NCBI GenBank assembly: GCA_900142905.1
Contig: FSRV01000002.1
Coordinates: 2,418,001 to 2,482,000, forward strand
From: Burkholderia sp. GAS332
GTDB taxonomy: Bacteria; Pseudomonadota; Gammaproteobacteria; Burkholderiales; Burkholderiaceae
Length of the DNA stretch: 64,000 bases
Reading direction: 5' to 3'
Position numbers and translations under genes: made by a program. Below, one piece after another: positions 25,955 through 35,593 of this stretch; position 1 is the stretch's first letter; every line of letters begins with the position of its first letter. The notes below the pieces were generated by a model. That model made no database searches. It saw only the letters and a list, made by a program, of their open reading frames with translations, and had not been told where the DNA came from.

Positions 25955-27174
25955 GACGCCCCCTTGACGCTTTTCTGCGGCTGCGCGATCTGCACGTGAT
26001 CGCCGTCCGCAATCGAATCGCTCGGGTTGATGATGATCTTGTCGTCCGCCTCAATGCCGCTTTCAATTTCGAGCGACTGCCCCAGGTCCTGCGCGATTAC
26101 GATCTTGCGCAACGCCACATTGCCCTTTTCATCAACCACCGCGAGCCGTGGACCTTCGGCGCGAAACAGCAAGGCATTGCCCGGCACCGTCAATTGCGCG
26201 TGAGCGGCCGCCGGCACGGCGACCTGAACATACGCGCCGGGCCGCAGCGTGCCGTCAGGATTCGGCAAGGTCACTTCGATCTGCAGCGAGCGGGTCGGCA
26301 CGTCGATCGCGCCGGAGATGTGCGTGATCGTGCCGTGGAACTGCTGACCCGGCAATTCGGCCTGCGTGACCACCACCTTCTGTCCGACCGACACGTTCTC
26401 CGCGTAGGCCTGGGGCAGTTGCACATAGACCCGCAGCGGGTCCGACTGCGCCAGCGCGAACAGCGCACGGCTCGTGCCGCTGCCCGCGTCAATCAGGTCG
26501 CCGACGTCGACATTGCGCTGCGTGACCACACCCGAAAACGGCGCGACGATGCGCTTGAAGGATTCGAGTTGCTGCAGGCGTTTTACGTTGGCATCGGCGG
26601 CGGAGAGATTGGCGACGTCCTGCGTGTAGGTGCTCTGCCGCTCGTCGAGTTCCTGCTGCGAGACCGCATCGCGTGTACGCAGTTGCTGCCAGCGTTCCGC
26701 CGAGCTTTTGGCAAGGCCGAGACTCGAACTGGCTTGCTGACGCTGCGCCAACGCCTGGGCGAGCTCCTGATCGATTTCCGGCGTGTCCAGATCGGCGAGC
26801 AGTTGCCCCTGCTTCACGCGCGCGCCGATATCGACGTACCAATGCAGCAGGTAACCGGTGGAGCGCGCGTAGATCGGCGATTCGACATTGCCGCGCAACG
26901 TGCCCGGCAGCAAGGTGTTGCCGCTCCCTTCCGTTTGCGTCGGGCTCACCACGTTCACATATTGTGTGGCGTTCTGCTTCGTCGTTTCAGCGACCGAGCG
27001 GTTTTGCAGAATATCCGCGACCACCGTGCGCAATGCCCCCACGGCGAGCAGCGCCAGCACGATCCAGACGGCAATTTTGGCGCGCTTCCATTCGCGATTG
27101 CGCGGCGGCAAAGCGTGGCCACCTTCGGTGTCTCGCGCCGGAATCGCCAGCGATGCATGAGTTTTTTCGGTCAT
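25951..27174 (-). CDS. RND efflux periplasmic adaptor (HlyD/MFP family)
   Basis: This 407-residue membrane-fusion protein is anchored by an N-terminal segment (AKIAVWIVLALLAVGALRTVV, about 30-51). The order of domains is barrel-sandwich (YLLHWYVDIGARVKQGQLLADLDTPEID), a hairpin of about 80 residues with coiled-coil character, the returning half (RIVAPFSGVVTQRNVDVGDLID), then beta-barrel and membrane-proximal domains (LRPGAYVQVAVP). It bridges the inner-membrane permease and outer-membrane channel. Two perfect 13-bp repeats lie at its start codon and in the 35-bp gap to the permease gene (27172-27197). Coupled to the downstream channel gene by a 4-base overlap. Confidence 0.9.
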   Translation of the reverse strand: MTEKTHASLAIPARDTEGGHALPPRNREWKRAKIAVWIVLALLAVGALRTVVADILQNRSVAETTKQNATQYVNVVSPTQTEGSGNTLLPGTLRGNVESPIYARSTGYLLHWYVDIGARVKQGQLLADLDTPEIDQELAQALAQRQQASSSLGLAKSSAERWQQLRTRDAVSQQELDERQSTYTQDVANLSAADANVKRLQQLESFKRIVAPFSGVVTQRNVDVGDLIDAGSGTSRALFALAQSDPLRVYVQLPQAYAENVSVGQKVVVTQAELPGQQFHGTITHISGAIDVPTRSLQIEVTLPNPDGTLRPGAYVQVAVPAAAHAQLTVPGNALLFRAEGPRLAVVDEKGNVALRKIVIAQDLGQSLEIESGIEADDKIIINPSDSIADGDHVQIAQPQKSVKGAS

Positions 27175-27209
27175 CTCAGTCAGCCATCTCAGTCAGCCGT
27201 CAATTAACG

Positions 27210-30200
27210 TTACGCGGGCTTGCCATCGCCGCCGTGGTTCAGCGTGGGGCCGTCATTGCCATGGCCGCCCATCGTGTCTGTGTCGTCATCGTCGCGGTGG
27301 CGCCGCGCGAGTCGGGTATGAATGGCCGCGAACACCAGCGGCACGAAAAACAGCGTGGAGACGGTGGCGAACAGCAGCCCACCGATCACCGCGCGGCCAA
27401 GCGGCGCGTTCTGCTCGGCGCCCTCGCCGAGACCCAGCGCCATCGGAATCATGCCGATGATCATCGCGAACGCGGTCATCAGCACCGGCCTGATCCGGCT
27501 TGCACCGGCTTCGAGCGCGGCGGTGAGCGGCGGTGCACCGGCGGAGAGCCGCTGGCGCGCGAACGACACCATCAAAATACTATTGGCGGTGGCAACGCCC
27601 ATCGTCATGATCGCGCCCGTCAACGCCGGGACGCTCAGATGCGTGCCGGTCAGGAACAGCATCCAGACGATGCCCGCCAGTGCCGCGGGCAAGGCGCTGA
27701 TGATGATCAGCGGATCGACCCACGACTGGAAATTCACCACGATCAGCAGATACACCAGCACGATCGCCATCGCCACGCCAAGGCCCAGACCGAAGAACGA
27801 ACTGCGCATGGTCTGCACCTGGCCGCGCACCGTGATCTGGCTGCCGCGCGGCAGCGAGGCCCGCACGTTATCGACGAGCTTGTCGACCTGGTTCGCCACG
27901 CTGCCCAGGTCGCGTCTTTCGACACTCACGTACAGGTCGATCACCGGCCTGATGTTGTAGTGTGTTACTTCCGCGAACTGAGTCTGCGGCGAGACCCGTA
28001 CCAGGTTGCCGAGCAATTGCGTCGGCCCGTTGGCGGAACCCGAGACCGGTGTCCGCAACAATTCATCGATCGACGACACCTGATACTGGGGAGTTTGCAC
28101 CGCGACGCTGTATTCCACACCGTTTTTGTTGTTGAACCAGAAACCCGGCGAGGTCTGCGAACTGCCCGACAATGAAATGAGCACATTTTGCGCCACATTG
28201 TTCGCGCTCAGATTGAGTTGCTGCAGGCGCGTGCGATCCATCTGAAGATTGATCGCCGGTTCGTCCAGTTTCTGCTGGATGTGCGTGTCGACGGTACCGG
28301 GAATCATCCGCACCTGTTTCAGCAGCGTGCGTGCTACGTCGAAGTTGCCCTGCTGGTCCGCACCGGAAATCTGCACGTCGACAGCGGCGGGCAGGCCGAA
28401 ATTGAGAATCTGCGTGACGATGTCGGCCGGTTGAAAGAAGAACTCGACGCCCGGAAAGCGCTGCGGCAGGATCGTGCGCAGTTTGTCCATGTAGCGTGCG
28501 GTCGGCTTGTGGTCCTCGTTCAAGGCCACCTGAATTTCGCCATCGAGCGTGCCGATCGTGCCCGCGTTGCTATACGAGAGGTTGATACCGCTGTAGGGCA
28601 AGCCGAGGTTATCGAGGATCGTGGCAAGTTCCTTAGGCGGCACGACCTCGCGAATCACCTTCTCGACTTCGTCCGCGAGACGCGCGGTTTCCTCGATGCG
28701 CGTGCCGGTCGGCGCACGCATGTGCAGACGAATGTCGCCTGCGTCGACGCTCGGGAAGAAGTCTTCGCCGAGCACGAAAACAAGACCCATCGAGACGACG
28801 CAGAAACCGAGAAACACGCTGCCGAACGTACCGCGACGCACCAGCACGCTGCTGAGAATCACGATGTAAGCAGCCCGCATGCGTTCGAAACCGCTGTCGA
28901 AACGCAGATAGATGCGCCTGAACAGACTCGGCTTGGCATTGGCCTTGGGTTTGTGCGCGTGGCCCATCAGCAGCATCGCCAACGTCGGCACCAACGTACG
29001 CGACAGGACGTACGAGGCGAGCATCGCGAACACCACCGCTTCGGCAAGCGGCACGAACAGATAACGCGCGACACCGGTCAGGAAGAACATCGGCACGAAC
29101 ACGATACAGATACACAACGTCGAGACGAGCGCCGGCACGGCGATTTCGCCTGCGCCGTCGAGAATCGCATCGTGCAGATTCGTGCCCATATGCAGGTGCC
29201 GTTCGATGTTCTCGATCGTCACCGTCGCATCGTCGACCAGAATCCCGACCGCTAGCGCCAAGCCGCCCAGCGTCATGATGTTGATGGTTTGCCCAAGCGC
29301 GTGCAGTGCGATCAGCGAGGACAGAATCGACAGCGGAATCGAAATTGCGATGATGCAGGTGCTGCGCCAATTGCCGAGGAATAGCAGAATCATCGCAGCG
29401 GTCAAGGCAGCGGCGACCACCGCCTCGCGCACCACGCCCTGCACGGCCGCTTTCACAAACACCGACTGGTCGAACAAGGCCGTGATGTTCAGGTCCGGCG
29501 GCAACGCGGCCCGTGCGCTCGGCAGTAGGCTATGCAGCGTATTGACGATTGAGAGTGTCGACGCACTGCCGTTCTTCAGGACCGATATCAACACACCGCG
29601 GTGCCCGTCCTGCCGCACGATATTGGTCTGCGGCGAGAAGCCGTCGCGCACGTGAGCGACTTCACGCAAATACGTCGTCGCGCCATTGAGCGTGCGCACC
29701 GGAATATCGTTGAGCCCCTCCACCGTGGCGGGCGAGCCGTTCATATTGATCGTGTATTCCTTCGGCCCGATCTTGGCCGTGCCGGTCGGCAGAATCAGGT
29801 TTTGCGCATTGAACGCGCTGACCACATCCGAAGGTGTCAGGCCTTTGGCGAGCAACGCGCGCGTGTCGAGGTCGACCGAAATCAGGCGCGATTTGCCGCC
29901 GTACGGATACGGCACGGCGGCGCCCGGAATTGTCACCAGTTGCGGGCGCAGGAAGTTCAGCGCGGTGTCGTTGAGCGCCTGCTCGGAGAGCTTCGGGCTC
30001 GACAAGCCGAGCTGGATCACCGGAATGCTGGAGGCCGAATAACTGATCACCAAAGGCGGCGTGGCGCCTGGCGGCATCTGTTTGAGCTGCGCCTGTTCGA
30101 CGGCCACCGTCTGCGCGATTGCGGTCTGAATGTTCGCGTTCGGCTGCAGGAACACCTTGAGAATCGTGATGCCCGCCAGCGACTGCGATTCAATGTGCTC

Positions 30201-30434
30201 GATGTCGTTGACCGTGGTGGTCAGACTGCGCTCGTTGACGGACGTGATGCGGTTGGCCATGTCTTCAGCCGACAAGCCCGTGTAGTTCCAGATGATGCTG
30301 ACCACCGGAATATTGATTTCCGGCAGCACGTCGACCGGCGTGGTCAACAGCACGAATGGCGTCGCCAGCAAGATCAGAATGGCCATCACGATGAACGTGT
30401 ATGGCCGCTTAAGCGCAACGTTGACGATCCACAT
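27210..30434 (-). CDS. RND efflux permease (AcrB/MdtB-like)
   Basis: This 1074-residue inner-membrane pump is the proton-driven subunit, of usual family length. It begins [20 protein letters not shown] (first membrane helix), then has the porter domain and the second helix group. The latter includes the proton-relay motif [24 protein letters not shown] near residue 400 (paired Asp). The second half repeats the fold ([26 protein letters not shown]). Sequence features fit multidrug rather than metal RND pumps: the Cus-type Met triads are not seen. First gene of the five-gene operon. The ATG at 30434 matches the family N-terminus; the longer frame adds 34 unconserved residues. Confidence 0.92.
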   Translation of the reverse strand: MWIVNVALKRPYTFIVMAILILLATPFVLLTTPVDVLPEINIPVVSIIWNYTGLSAEDMANRITSVNERSLTTTVNDIEHIESQSLAGITILKVFLQPNANIQTAIAQTVAVEQAQLKQMPPGATPPLVISYSASSIPVIQLGLSSPKLSEQALNDTALNFLRPQLVTIPGAAVPYPYGGKSRLISVDLDTRALLAKGLTPSDVVSAFNAQNLILPTGTAKIGPKEYTINMNGSPATVEGLNDIPVRTLNGATTYLREVAHVRDGFSPQTNIVRQDGHRGVLISVLKNGSASTLSIVNTLHSLLPSARAALPPDLNITALFDQSVFVKAAVQGVVREAVVAAALTAAMILLFLGNWRSTCIIAISIPLSILSSLIALHALGQTINIMTLGGLALAVGILVDDATVTIENIERHLHMGTNLHDAILDGAGEIAVPALVSTLCICIVFVPMFFLTGVARYLFVPLAEAVVFAMLASYVLSRTLVPTLAMLLMGHAHKPKANAKPSLFRRIYLRFDSGFERMRAAYIVILSSVLVRRGTFGSVFLGFCVVSMGLVFVLGEDFFPSVDAGDIRLHMRAPTGTRIEETARLADEVEKVIREVVPPKELATILDNLGLPYSGINLSYSNAGTIGTLDGEIQVALNEDHKPTARYMDKLRTILPQRFPGVEFFFQPADIVTQILNFGLPAAVDVQISGADQQGNFDVARTLLKQVRMIPGTVDTHIQQKLDEPAINLQMDRTRLQQLNLSANNVAQNVLISLSGSSQTSPGFWFNNKNGVEYSVAVQTPQYQVSSIDELLRTPVSGSANGPTQLLGNLVRVSPQTQFAEVTHYNIRPVIDLYVSVERRDLGSVANQVDKLVDNVRASLPRGSQITVRGQVQTMRSSFFGLGLGVAMAIVLVYLLIVVNFQSWVDPLIIISALPAALAGIVWMLFLTGTHLSVPALTGAIMTMGVATANSILMVSFARQRLSAGAPPLTAALEAGASRIRPVLMTAFAMIIGMIPMALGLGEGAEQNAPLGRAVIGGLLFATVSTLFFVPLVFAAIHTRLARRHRDDDDTDTMGGHGNDGPTLNHGGDGKPA

Positions 30435-30641
30435 GAAACGCGCCCGAGAGAATGCAGGTAAGGAATTGAATCGCCGTGACCGAAGATCGCGCTGTTTCAG
30501 CATTCGACATGCTGAAGCCGGCAAACATGAAAACATGTTGCCGGGGCCACTGCCCGCGCTTCTCCCGGTGAAACAGTAGCTATGCTAGATCGATAGTACC
30601 AACGCCTGCATGGCGTGAAAATGGCGGAATTGTCAGGAAGG

Positions 30642-30657
30642 CTAATGTAAGCATTAG
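30642..30657. promoter_or_regulatory. Inverted repeat upstream of the RND permease
   Basis: CTAATG and CATTAG flank a 4-bp spacer (CTAATGTAAGCATTAG), about 210 bp upstream of the permease start. The size and symmetry suit a dimeric OmpR-family regulator such as the operon's own response regulator. Binding is inference. Confidence 0.4.
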
Positions 30658-30740
30658 ACTTCATTTAAACGCATGCAGGCTAAGGCCGCGCAAACGTTTG
30701 ATGAGGGGGAGATAAGCGCTTTTAAGGGTATGACTAATGA

Positions 30741-30769
30741 CATATCTCGCCGACCTGCCGCGAGATATG
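30741..30769. repeat. Long perfect inverted repeat between enolase gene and RND operon
   Basis: CATATCTCGC (30741-30750) and GCGAGATATG (30760-30769) are perfectly complementary with a 9-nt loop; an AAGGG/CCCTT pair lies further out. On the minus strand it follows the enolase-superfamily gene by 78 bp but has no T-tract. It could be a terminator-like hairpin or an operator. I cannot decide. Confidence 0.5.
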
Positions 30770-30847
30770 CCCTTAGATTAAATTGCGCGATGCAAATACC
30801 TTACGCTTTGTTTTTATTACATCAAATTCATTGCATGCAAGTCGAGC

Positions 30848-31972
30848 CTAGGCAATCACCGTCCACTTGCCGAACTTCGCTACCTCACGCTCGTCGAAAT
30901 CGAAGCCGAGGCCCGGCGTCTGATGCAACACGATGCGTCCGTTCTTGTGGCCAAGCTGACGATCGATCAGGCGGCGGAAATTGAGCACCTGGTCGTCCCA
31001 GAAATACTCGACGTAACGCGCATTAGGTGTGGCCGCAACCAACGGCGCATGCACATCATGGAACCAGTGCGGGCACATCACCACGCCGTAGCTCGCGGCC
31101 GTCGCCGCGATCCGCCGCCATTCGCTGATACCGCCGCACACCACGGCGTCCGTTTGCAGGATCGCCGCGCCGCCCTTGTCGAGCAGTTCCTTGTGATACC
31201 AGCGGCCATAGCCGATCTCGCCGGTCGCCACCGGTACGCGTGTGAGTTTGGCGAGGCGCGAGTGGTTGTCGATATCGTCAGGGGAAAAAGGCTCTTCCAC
31301 GAAGTACGGATCGTATTGCTCGATCCGCCGCAGATGCTGCAAGGCCTGGGTAGTATCGGTCCAGCCGTTGTTGATATCGATCATCAGTTCCACATCCGGG
31401 CCGATCGCTTCGCGCGCGGCGCGCACGCGCGCTTCTTCTTCGCGTGGCGACAGGCGGCCGCCCTTCATCTTCACGGCCTTGAAACCCATCTCGACATAGC
31501 TCGCCATTTCTTCGCCGAGCATGCCCGCGGACTTGCCGTCGAGGTAATAGCCACCGCTGGCATACGCGGGCACGGTATCGAGTTCGACGGCGCCGAGGTA
31601 CTTGTGCAACGGCACGTTGTGGCTGCGCGCGTTCAGGTCCCACAACGCCGTATCGAGAATACTGATCGCGCGCATCACGGTGCCGGCGCGGCCTTGCAGT
31701 AACGCCTCCTGATACATCGCCTGCCAGAGGCCCTCGACCGCATACGAGTCCTTGCCGATCAACACCGGCGCCAGCAATTGCTCGACGGCCACGCGCAGCA
31801 GTTCGCCCCCCGCGCTGCCGACATAACAGAAGCCGATGCCTTCCACACCATCGGTCGAACGCACTTTCACCAGACCATAGTGACGCGTCGAGACCGTGCG
31901 CGTTGCAAACGAGGTCACGCGATCGAGCGGTACACCCGCCGCGCAAACCGATACCGATTCAATCCTTGGCAT
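30848..31972 (-). CDS. Enolase-superfamily sugar-acid dehydratase/racemase (mandelate racemase group)
   Basis: This 374-residue protein has a capping domain (1-120) and a modified TIM barrel with the superfamily's residues: Lys168 and Lys170 in FKAVKMKGG, metal ligands Asp199 (LMIDINNG), Glu226 (YFVEEPF) and Glu252 (VATGEIGYG), and the Asp275 (ILQTDAVV) / His302 or His305 (CPHWFHD) dyad. That dyad is characteristic of the mandelate-racemase subgroup. Known members dehydrate or racemise aldonic/aldaric acids. With a DapA-family lyase and an ACS transporter nearby, sugar-acid dehydration is likely. GGAGGAG precedes the ATG at 31972. LysR is divergent, 127 bp away. Confidence 0.85.
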   Translation of the reverse strand: MPRIESVSVCAAGVPLDRVTSFATRTVSTRHYGLVKVRSTDGVEGIGFCYVGSAGGELLRVAVEQLLAPVLIGKDSYAVEGLWQAMYQEALLQGRAGTVMRAISILDTALWDLNARSHNVPLHKYLGAVELDTVPAYASGGYYLDGKSAGMLGEEMASYVEMGFKAVKMKGGRLSPREEEARVRAAREAIGPDVELMIDINNGWTDTTQALQHLRRIEQYDPYFVEEPFSPDDIDNHSRLAKLTRVPVATGEIGYGRWYHKELLDKGGAAILQTDAVVCGGISEWRRIAATAASYGVVMCPHWFHDVHAPLVAATPNARYVEYFWDDQVLNFRRLIDRQLGHKNGRIVLHQTPGLGFDFDEREVAKFGKWTVIA

Positions 31973-32099
31973 TTCCACACTCCTCCATTTTTGCGGGCCG
32001 CCCGCGTCTGATGCGCGTTCGGTGAGATCGAAGTGTGATAGCCGTGAGGCCTCAAAAACAGTATCCTTTGGCTTCTTCAAAAGATAAAAATTCTATTCG

Positions 32100-32993
32100 A
32101 TGGACTCGCGCTATCTGCAGAGCTTTGTCTATGTGGTCGAACTCGGGTCGATCGCAGAAGCCGCGCGCAGGCTCGATCTGACGCCCGCGGCGGTCGCACA
32201 GCGCGTGAAGATGCTCGAACAGGAATTGGGCGCGAAGCTGGTGCGCCGTTCGGGCCGCACCGTCGGCACGACCGAGGCGGGCGAGCGCATTCTGGAGCGT
32301 GCCCGCGCGGTGCTGCACGATATCCGCGACCTGAAGTCCGATCTGAACGACGAATCGGTACTCGCGGGTCAACTGCGGTTGGGCGGCACGCCCACCATGA
32401 TGACGAGCGTGATTCCCGACGTGCTGGCGGGGCTGCTCGCGCGGCATCCGCAGATCGATATCTATCTGGAACCGGGCAACTCGGTCGACCTCTACCGCAA
32501 AGTGGTGAGCGGCGATCTCGATGCGGCGATGCTGGTGCAGCCGCTCTTCGATCTGCCGAAAAGCTGTGACTGGCACACGTTTCGTGAAGAACCGCTGGTG
32601 CTGCTCACACCCGCGTCGATGCAGGTCGACGATCCGCACGCCGTGCTGCAACGCGAGCCGTTTGTGCGCTACGACCGCAATGTGGTCGGCGGGCAACTGG
32701 CCGATGGGTATTTGCGGCAGCACGGTATCCAGCCGCATCAGCGCTGCGAGCTCGACGGGCTCGATGCCATCGCGGTGATGGTGGACCGGGGCTTAGGTGT
32801 ATCCCTGGTGCCAGACTGGTTGATGACGCGCTTCTCCGGGCTGTCGCTCTCGAAATGGCCATTGCCGCACGCGTTTCCAAAGCGTGTGGTCGGCTTGTTG
32901 TGGGGCCGCTCGTCGGCACGCATGCGGCTCGTCCACGCATTCCTGAAGGCCGCTCAGGAACTCAACGCCACGCTCGGCGAGACACAAAAATAA
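32100..32993 (+). CDS. LysR-type regulator of the sugar-acid cluster
   Basis: This 297-residue regulator has an N-terminal LysR winged helix (LQSFVYVVELGSIAEAARRLDLTPAAVAQRVKMLEQELG, about 5-45). The two-lobe effector domain follows (LRLGGTPTMMTSVIPDVL, LDGLDAIAVMVDRGLGVSLVPDWL). It is divergently transcribed from the enolase-superfamily enzyme, the usual arrangement for a LysR activator and its target, and is followed by the lyase and transporter genes. The effector is probably the sugar acid or an intermediate. The protein begins MDSRYLQSFV, matching the family N-terminus. Confidence 0.9.
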   Translation: MDSRYLQSFVYVVELGSIAEAARRLDLTPAAVAQRVKMLEQELGAKLVRRSGRTVGTTEAGERILERARAVLHDIRDLKSDLNDESVLAGQLRLGGTPTMMTSVIPDVLAGLLARHPQIDIYLEPGNSVDLYRKVVSGDLDAAMLVQPLFDLPKSCDWHTFREEPLVLLTPASMQVDDPHAVLQREPFVRYDRNVVGGQLADGYLRQHGIQPHQRCELDGLDAIAVMVDRGLGVSLVPDWLMTRFSGLSLSKWPLPHAFPKRVVGLLWGRSSARMRLVHAFLKAAQELNATLGETQK

Positions 32994-33060
32994 TTAACGT
33001 TTGAAGCAAGCGGCTCGCGCTTCTTCGCGGTTCCGGGTCACGCAATACTGCGTCGGCGCC

Positions 33061-33092
33061 TGAATGCCTCGCACCGGCATGCGGGGCATTCA
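33061..33092 (+). terminator. 13-bp stem hairpin between LysR and the DapA-family gene
   Basis: TGAATGCCTCGCA (33061-33073) pairs along its whole length with TGCGGGGCATTCA (33080-33092), with one G-T wobble and a 6-nt loop. It lies 67 bp after the LysR stop and 38 bp before the lyase start. There is no T-tract, so it may be a Rho-assisted terminator, an attenuator or a leader structure. Confidence 0.5.
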
Positions 33093-33130
33093 AGGACGCG
33101 ACCTACATGGACATCGAAGGAGACACTCCC

Positions 33131-34090
33131 ATGAGCACGCCCACGCCCGGCCTACGCGGCGTCCTGTCGCCGGTTCTTACGCCATTCAACGCCGACCGCT
33201 CGCCCTCGCCCGCCCGTTTCGTCAAACATTGCCGCTGGCTGCTGCGCCAGGGCGTGGGGCTGGCCGTATTCGGCACCAATTCGGAAGCGAACTCGCTGAC
33301 AGCGAGCGAAAAGCACGCGCTACTCGACGCTTTGCTCGGCGCCGGTTTGCCGCCCGAACGCATGATGCCGGGTACAGGCGCCTGCGCGCTGCCCGATGCG
33401 ATCGAACTGACGCGCCACGCAGTCAACAGCGGTTGCGCCGGTGTGCTGATGCTGCCGCCGTTTTTCTACAAAGACGTGAGTGACGAAGGTCTGTTTCGCG
33501 GCTTCGCCGAAGTCATCGAAGCGGTAGCCGATGCACGCCTGCGCGTTTACCTGTATCACATCCCGCCCGTCTCTCAGGTCGGTATCAGCTTCGGATTGAT
33601 CGAGCGGCTGCTGATGCGCTATCCCGGCGTGATCGCCGGCATCAAGGACAGTTCCGGCGATTGGAATCACACCGCTGCGCTGCTGCAGGAATTCCAGAGC
33701 GCCGGCTTTGATGTATTCGCCGGCACCGAAACGCTGCTGCTGCCGACCATGCAGCACGGCGGCGCCGGTTGCATTACGGCGACCGGCAACGTCAACGCGG
33801 CCGCGATCATGCGTCTTGCTGACCACTGGCGCGAAGCGGATGCCGCCTCGCAACAGCAGCGTCTGAACGAAACCCGCGCGATATTCCAGCGTTACCCGAT
33901 CATCGCCGCGATGAAGGCAGCGATCGCGTGGCAATCGGGCGATCCGCAATGGACCACGATGCGCCCCCCACTGATCGAACTCGACGACGCACAACAACAC
34001 GCGCTCCAACGGGCGCTCACGCAAATCGGCTTCGAAATCGAAGACGCGTCGGCGCTCGCAGCCGACCTTCAGGAGACCAGCCCCGCCTAG
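33131..34090 (+). CDS. DapA-family (dihydrodipicolinate synthase/N-acetylneuraminate lyase) aldolase
   Basis: This 319-residue class I aldolase/dehydratase has a TIM barrel with the Schiff-base Lys172 in GVIAGIKDSSGD, the partner Tyr142 in YLYHIPP and the substrate loop GTNSEANSL, which replaces the usual GTTGE. Members act on pyruvate-containing substrates such as 2-keto-3-deoxy sugar acids. It would cleave or dehydrate the product of the enolase-superfamily enzyme, yielding pyruvate or a keto-acid; the exact substrate is open. AAGGAG at 8 bases supports ATG 33131 over 33107. The MFS transporter follows 94 bp downstream. Confidence 0.87.
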   Translation: MSTPTPGLRGVLSPVLTPFNADRSPSPARFVKHCRWLLRQGVGLAVFGTNSEANSLTASEKHALLDALLGAGLPPERMMPGTGACALPDAIELTRHAVNSGCAGVLMLPPFFYKDVSDEGLFRGFAEVIEAVADARLRVYLYHIPPVSQVGISFGLIERLLMRYPGVIAGIKDSSGDWNHTAALLQEFQSAGFDVFAGTETLLLPTMQHGGAGCITATGNVNAAAIMRLADHWREADAASQQQRLNETRAIFQRYPIIAAMKAAIAWQSGDPQWTTMRPPLIELDDAQQHALQRALTQIGFEIEDASALAADLQETSPA

Positions 34091-34184
34091 CCATGGAAAC
34101 GCGGCTCACCTGCCCGTACACTCTCACATCGTTCGCCCGCCCCAGCCTTCAAAACAACCAGCACGGCGGGCCAGGAGACTACTC

Positions 34185-35492
34185 TTGCTGACCCAAACGT
34201 CCTACCCTGCCGCGGTCGACGCGAACCCGGCCGACCAGCTATTCCGGCGCGTCGCGTGGCGCTTCATGCCACTGCTGTTCGTCGGCTACGTGGTCGCTTA
34301 TCTGGATCGCGTCAACGTCGGCTTTGCGAAACTGCAAATGCTCAGCAGCCTGCATTTCAGCGAAGCGGCTTACGGCCTCGGCGCCGGTTTCTTTTTCATC
34401 GGCTACTTCCTGTTCGAGGTGCCGAGCAACCTGCTGCTGCATCGCTTCGGCGCGCGGCGCTGGATCGCCCGCATCATGATTACGTGGGCGCTGCTTTCGA
34501 TGGTCACCGCCTGGGTGCACACGCCCTTGATGTTCTACGTGGTGCGCTTTCTGCTCGGCGTCGCCGAAGCGGGCTTCTTTCCCGGCATGATCCTGTACCT
34601 CACTTACTGGTTTCCCTCGCACCGGCGCGGCAAGATGACCGCGTTGCTGATGGCGGGCATTCCGGTCTCCGGTCTGCTCGGCGGCCCGCTGTCCGGCTAT
34701 CTGATGCACGCCTTCAACGACACGTGGGGTCTCGAAGGGTGGCAGTGGCTGTTCATCGTCGAAGCGTTGCCGTCGCTTGTGCTCGGCTTCGTCATCTATC
34801 GCTGCCTCGACGATCGTGTGGCCGATGCAAAGTGGCTCAGCGACGAAGAAAAGCGCCTGATTCAGGATGAAATCGATGCCGACGCCGTGGTGCGCACGCA
34901 TGGTTCGGTGCGCGCGGTGTTCGGTTCGGCGCGCGTCTGGCTGTTGTGCCTCGTTCTGTTCGGCGTGGTCATGGGCTCGTACGCGATCGGCTTCTGGCAA
35001 CCCACCATCATTCGCGGCACAGGAATCGACGATCCGTTGATGATCGGCTTGCTGACGATGATTCCCTACTCGGTGGCGCTGATCTCGATGATCACCGTGG
35101 GCCGTCACGCGGACCGCACGCGCGAGCGGCGCTGGCATGTCGTCGTGCCCGCACTGGTAGCGGCGTGCGGCTTCAGCCTGTGCGCAGCCAACGGTGACAG
35201 TTCGCTGCTGTCGATGATCGGGCTCACCCTGGCCGTCTCCGGCGTGGTTAGCGCGCTGCCGATGTTCTGGGCCCTCCCCACCGCGTTTCTCGGCGGTAGC
35301 GGCGCAGCGGCGGGGATCGCGCTGATCAACTGCACCGGCAACCTGGCGGGTTTCATCAGTCCGACCGTGATCGGCTGGCTCAAGGGCTACACGCATACGC
35401 TGGCGTCCGGGCTCGTGCTGACGGCGTGCACGCTGACGTTATCCGCCGTGCTCATTCTGGTGTTCATTCCGGCCCGGCTGGTGAATCGCTAA
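34185..35492 (+). CDS. MFS transporter, anion:cation symporter (hexuronate/tartrate) type, TTG start
   Basis: This 435-residue inner-membrane permease has about 12 segments. It carries the ACS-family N-terminal VAYLDRVNVGFAKLQM motif and the loop FPSHRRGKMTALLMAGIPVSGLLGGPLSGY. Such symporters import sugar acids with protons, which fits the enolase and aldolase upstream. No ATG exists before the first membrane helix. AGGAG lies 7 bases before the TTG at 34185, so TTG is the likely start codon. The gene ends in a strong bidirectional terminator. Confidence 0.87.
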   Translation: MLTQTSYPAAVDANPADQLFRRVAWRFMPLLFVGYVVAYLDRVNVGFAKLQMLSSLHFSEAAYGLGAGFFFIGYFLFEVPSNLLLHRFGARRWIARIMITWALLSMVTAWVHTPLMFYVVRFLLGVAEAGFFPGMILYLTYWFPSHRRGKMTALLMAGIPVSGLLGGPLSGYLMHAFNDTWGLEGWQWLFIVEALPSLVLGFVIYRCLDDRVADAKWLSDEEKRLIQDEIDADAVVRTHGSVRAVFGSARVWLLCLVLFGVVMGSYAIGFWQPTIIRGTGIDDPLMIGLLTMIPYSVALISMITVGRHADRTRERRWHVVVPALVAACGFSLCAANGDSSLLSMIGLTLAVSGVVSALPMFWALPTAFLGGSGAAAGIALINCTGNLAGFISPTVIGWLKGYTHTLASGLVLTACTLTLSAVLILVFIPARLVNR

Positions 35493-35513
35493 GCTTTGGC
35501 GTCATGCAAAAAA

Positions 35514-35547
35514 GGCAGGTCAACCGTGAGGGTTGACCTGCCTTTTT
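35514..35547. terminator. Strong bidirectional terminator
   Basis: GGCAGGTCAACC (35514-35525) and GGTTGACCTGCC (35531-35542) form a perfect 12-bp stem with a 5-nt loop. It is flanked by a run of A on the left and TTTTT (35543-35547) on the right. It ends the MFS gene on the plus strand and the VOC gene on the minus strand. Confidence 0.93.
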
Positions 35548-35593
35548 GCATTTCGAACCGCCGGCTTAGGTTGCCAACGTCATTGCACCGACA

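Larger units (their letters stand above)
30435..30847. other. Promoter region of the RND operon with two inverted repeats
   Basis: No gene is recognised. The region is more AT-rich than its surroundings and holds two inverted repeats, at 30642-30657 and 30741-30769, described separately. It must contain the RND operon promoter and the transcript end of the enolase-superfamily gene. Confidence 0.55.

Noticed and set aside
27210..30434. Annotation of the RND permease as a metal pump (CusA/CzcA) because of its CusRS-like regulators
   Set aside because: The permease N-terminus and proton-relay motif fit the multidrug (HAE) branch and the Cus-type Met residues were not seen.
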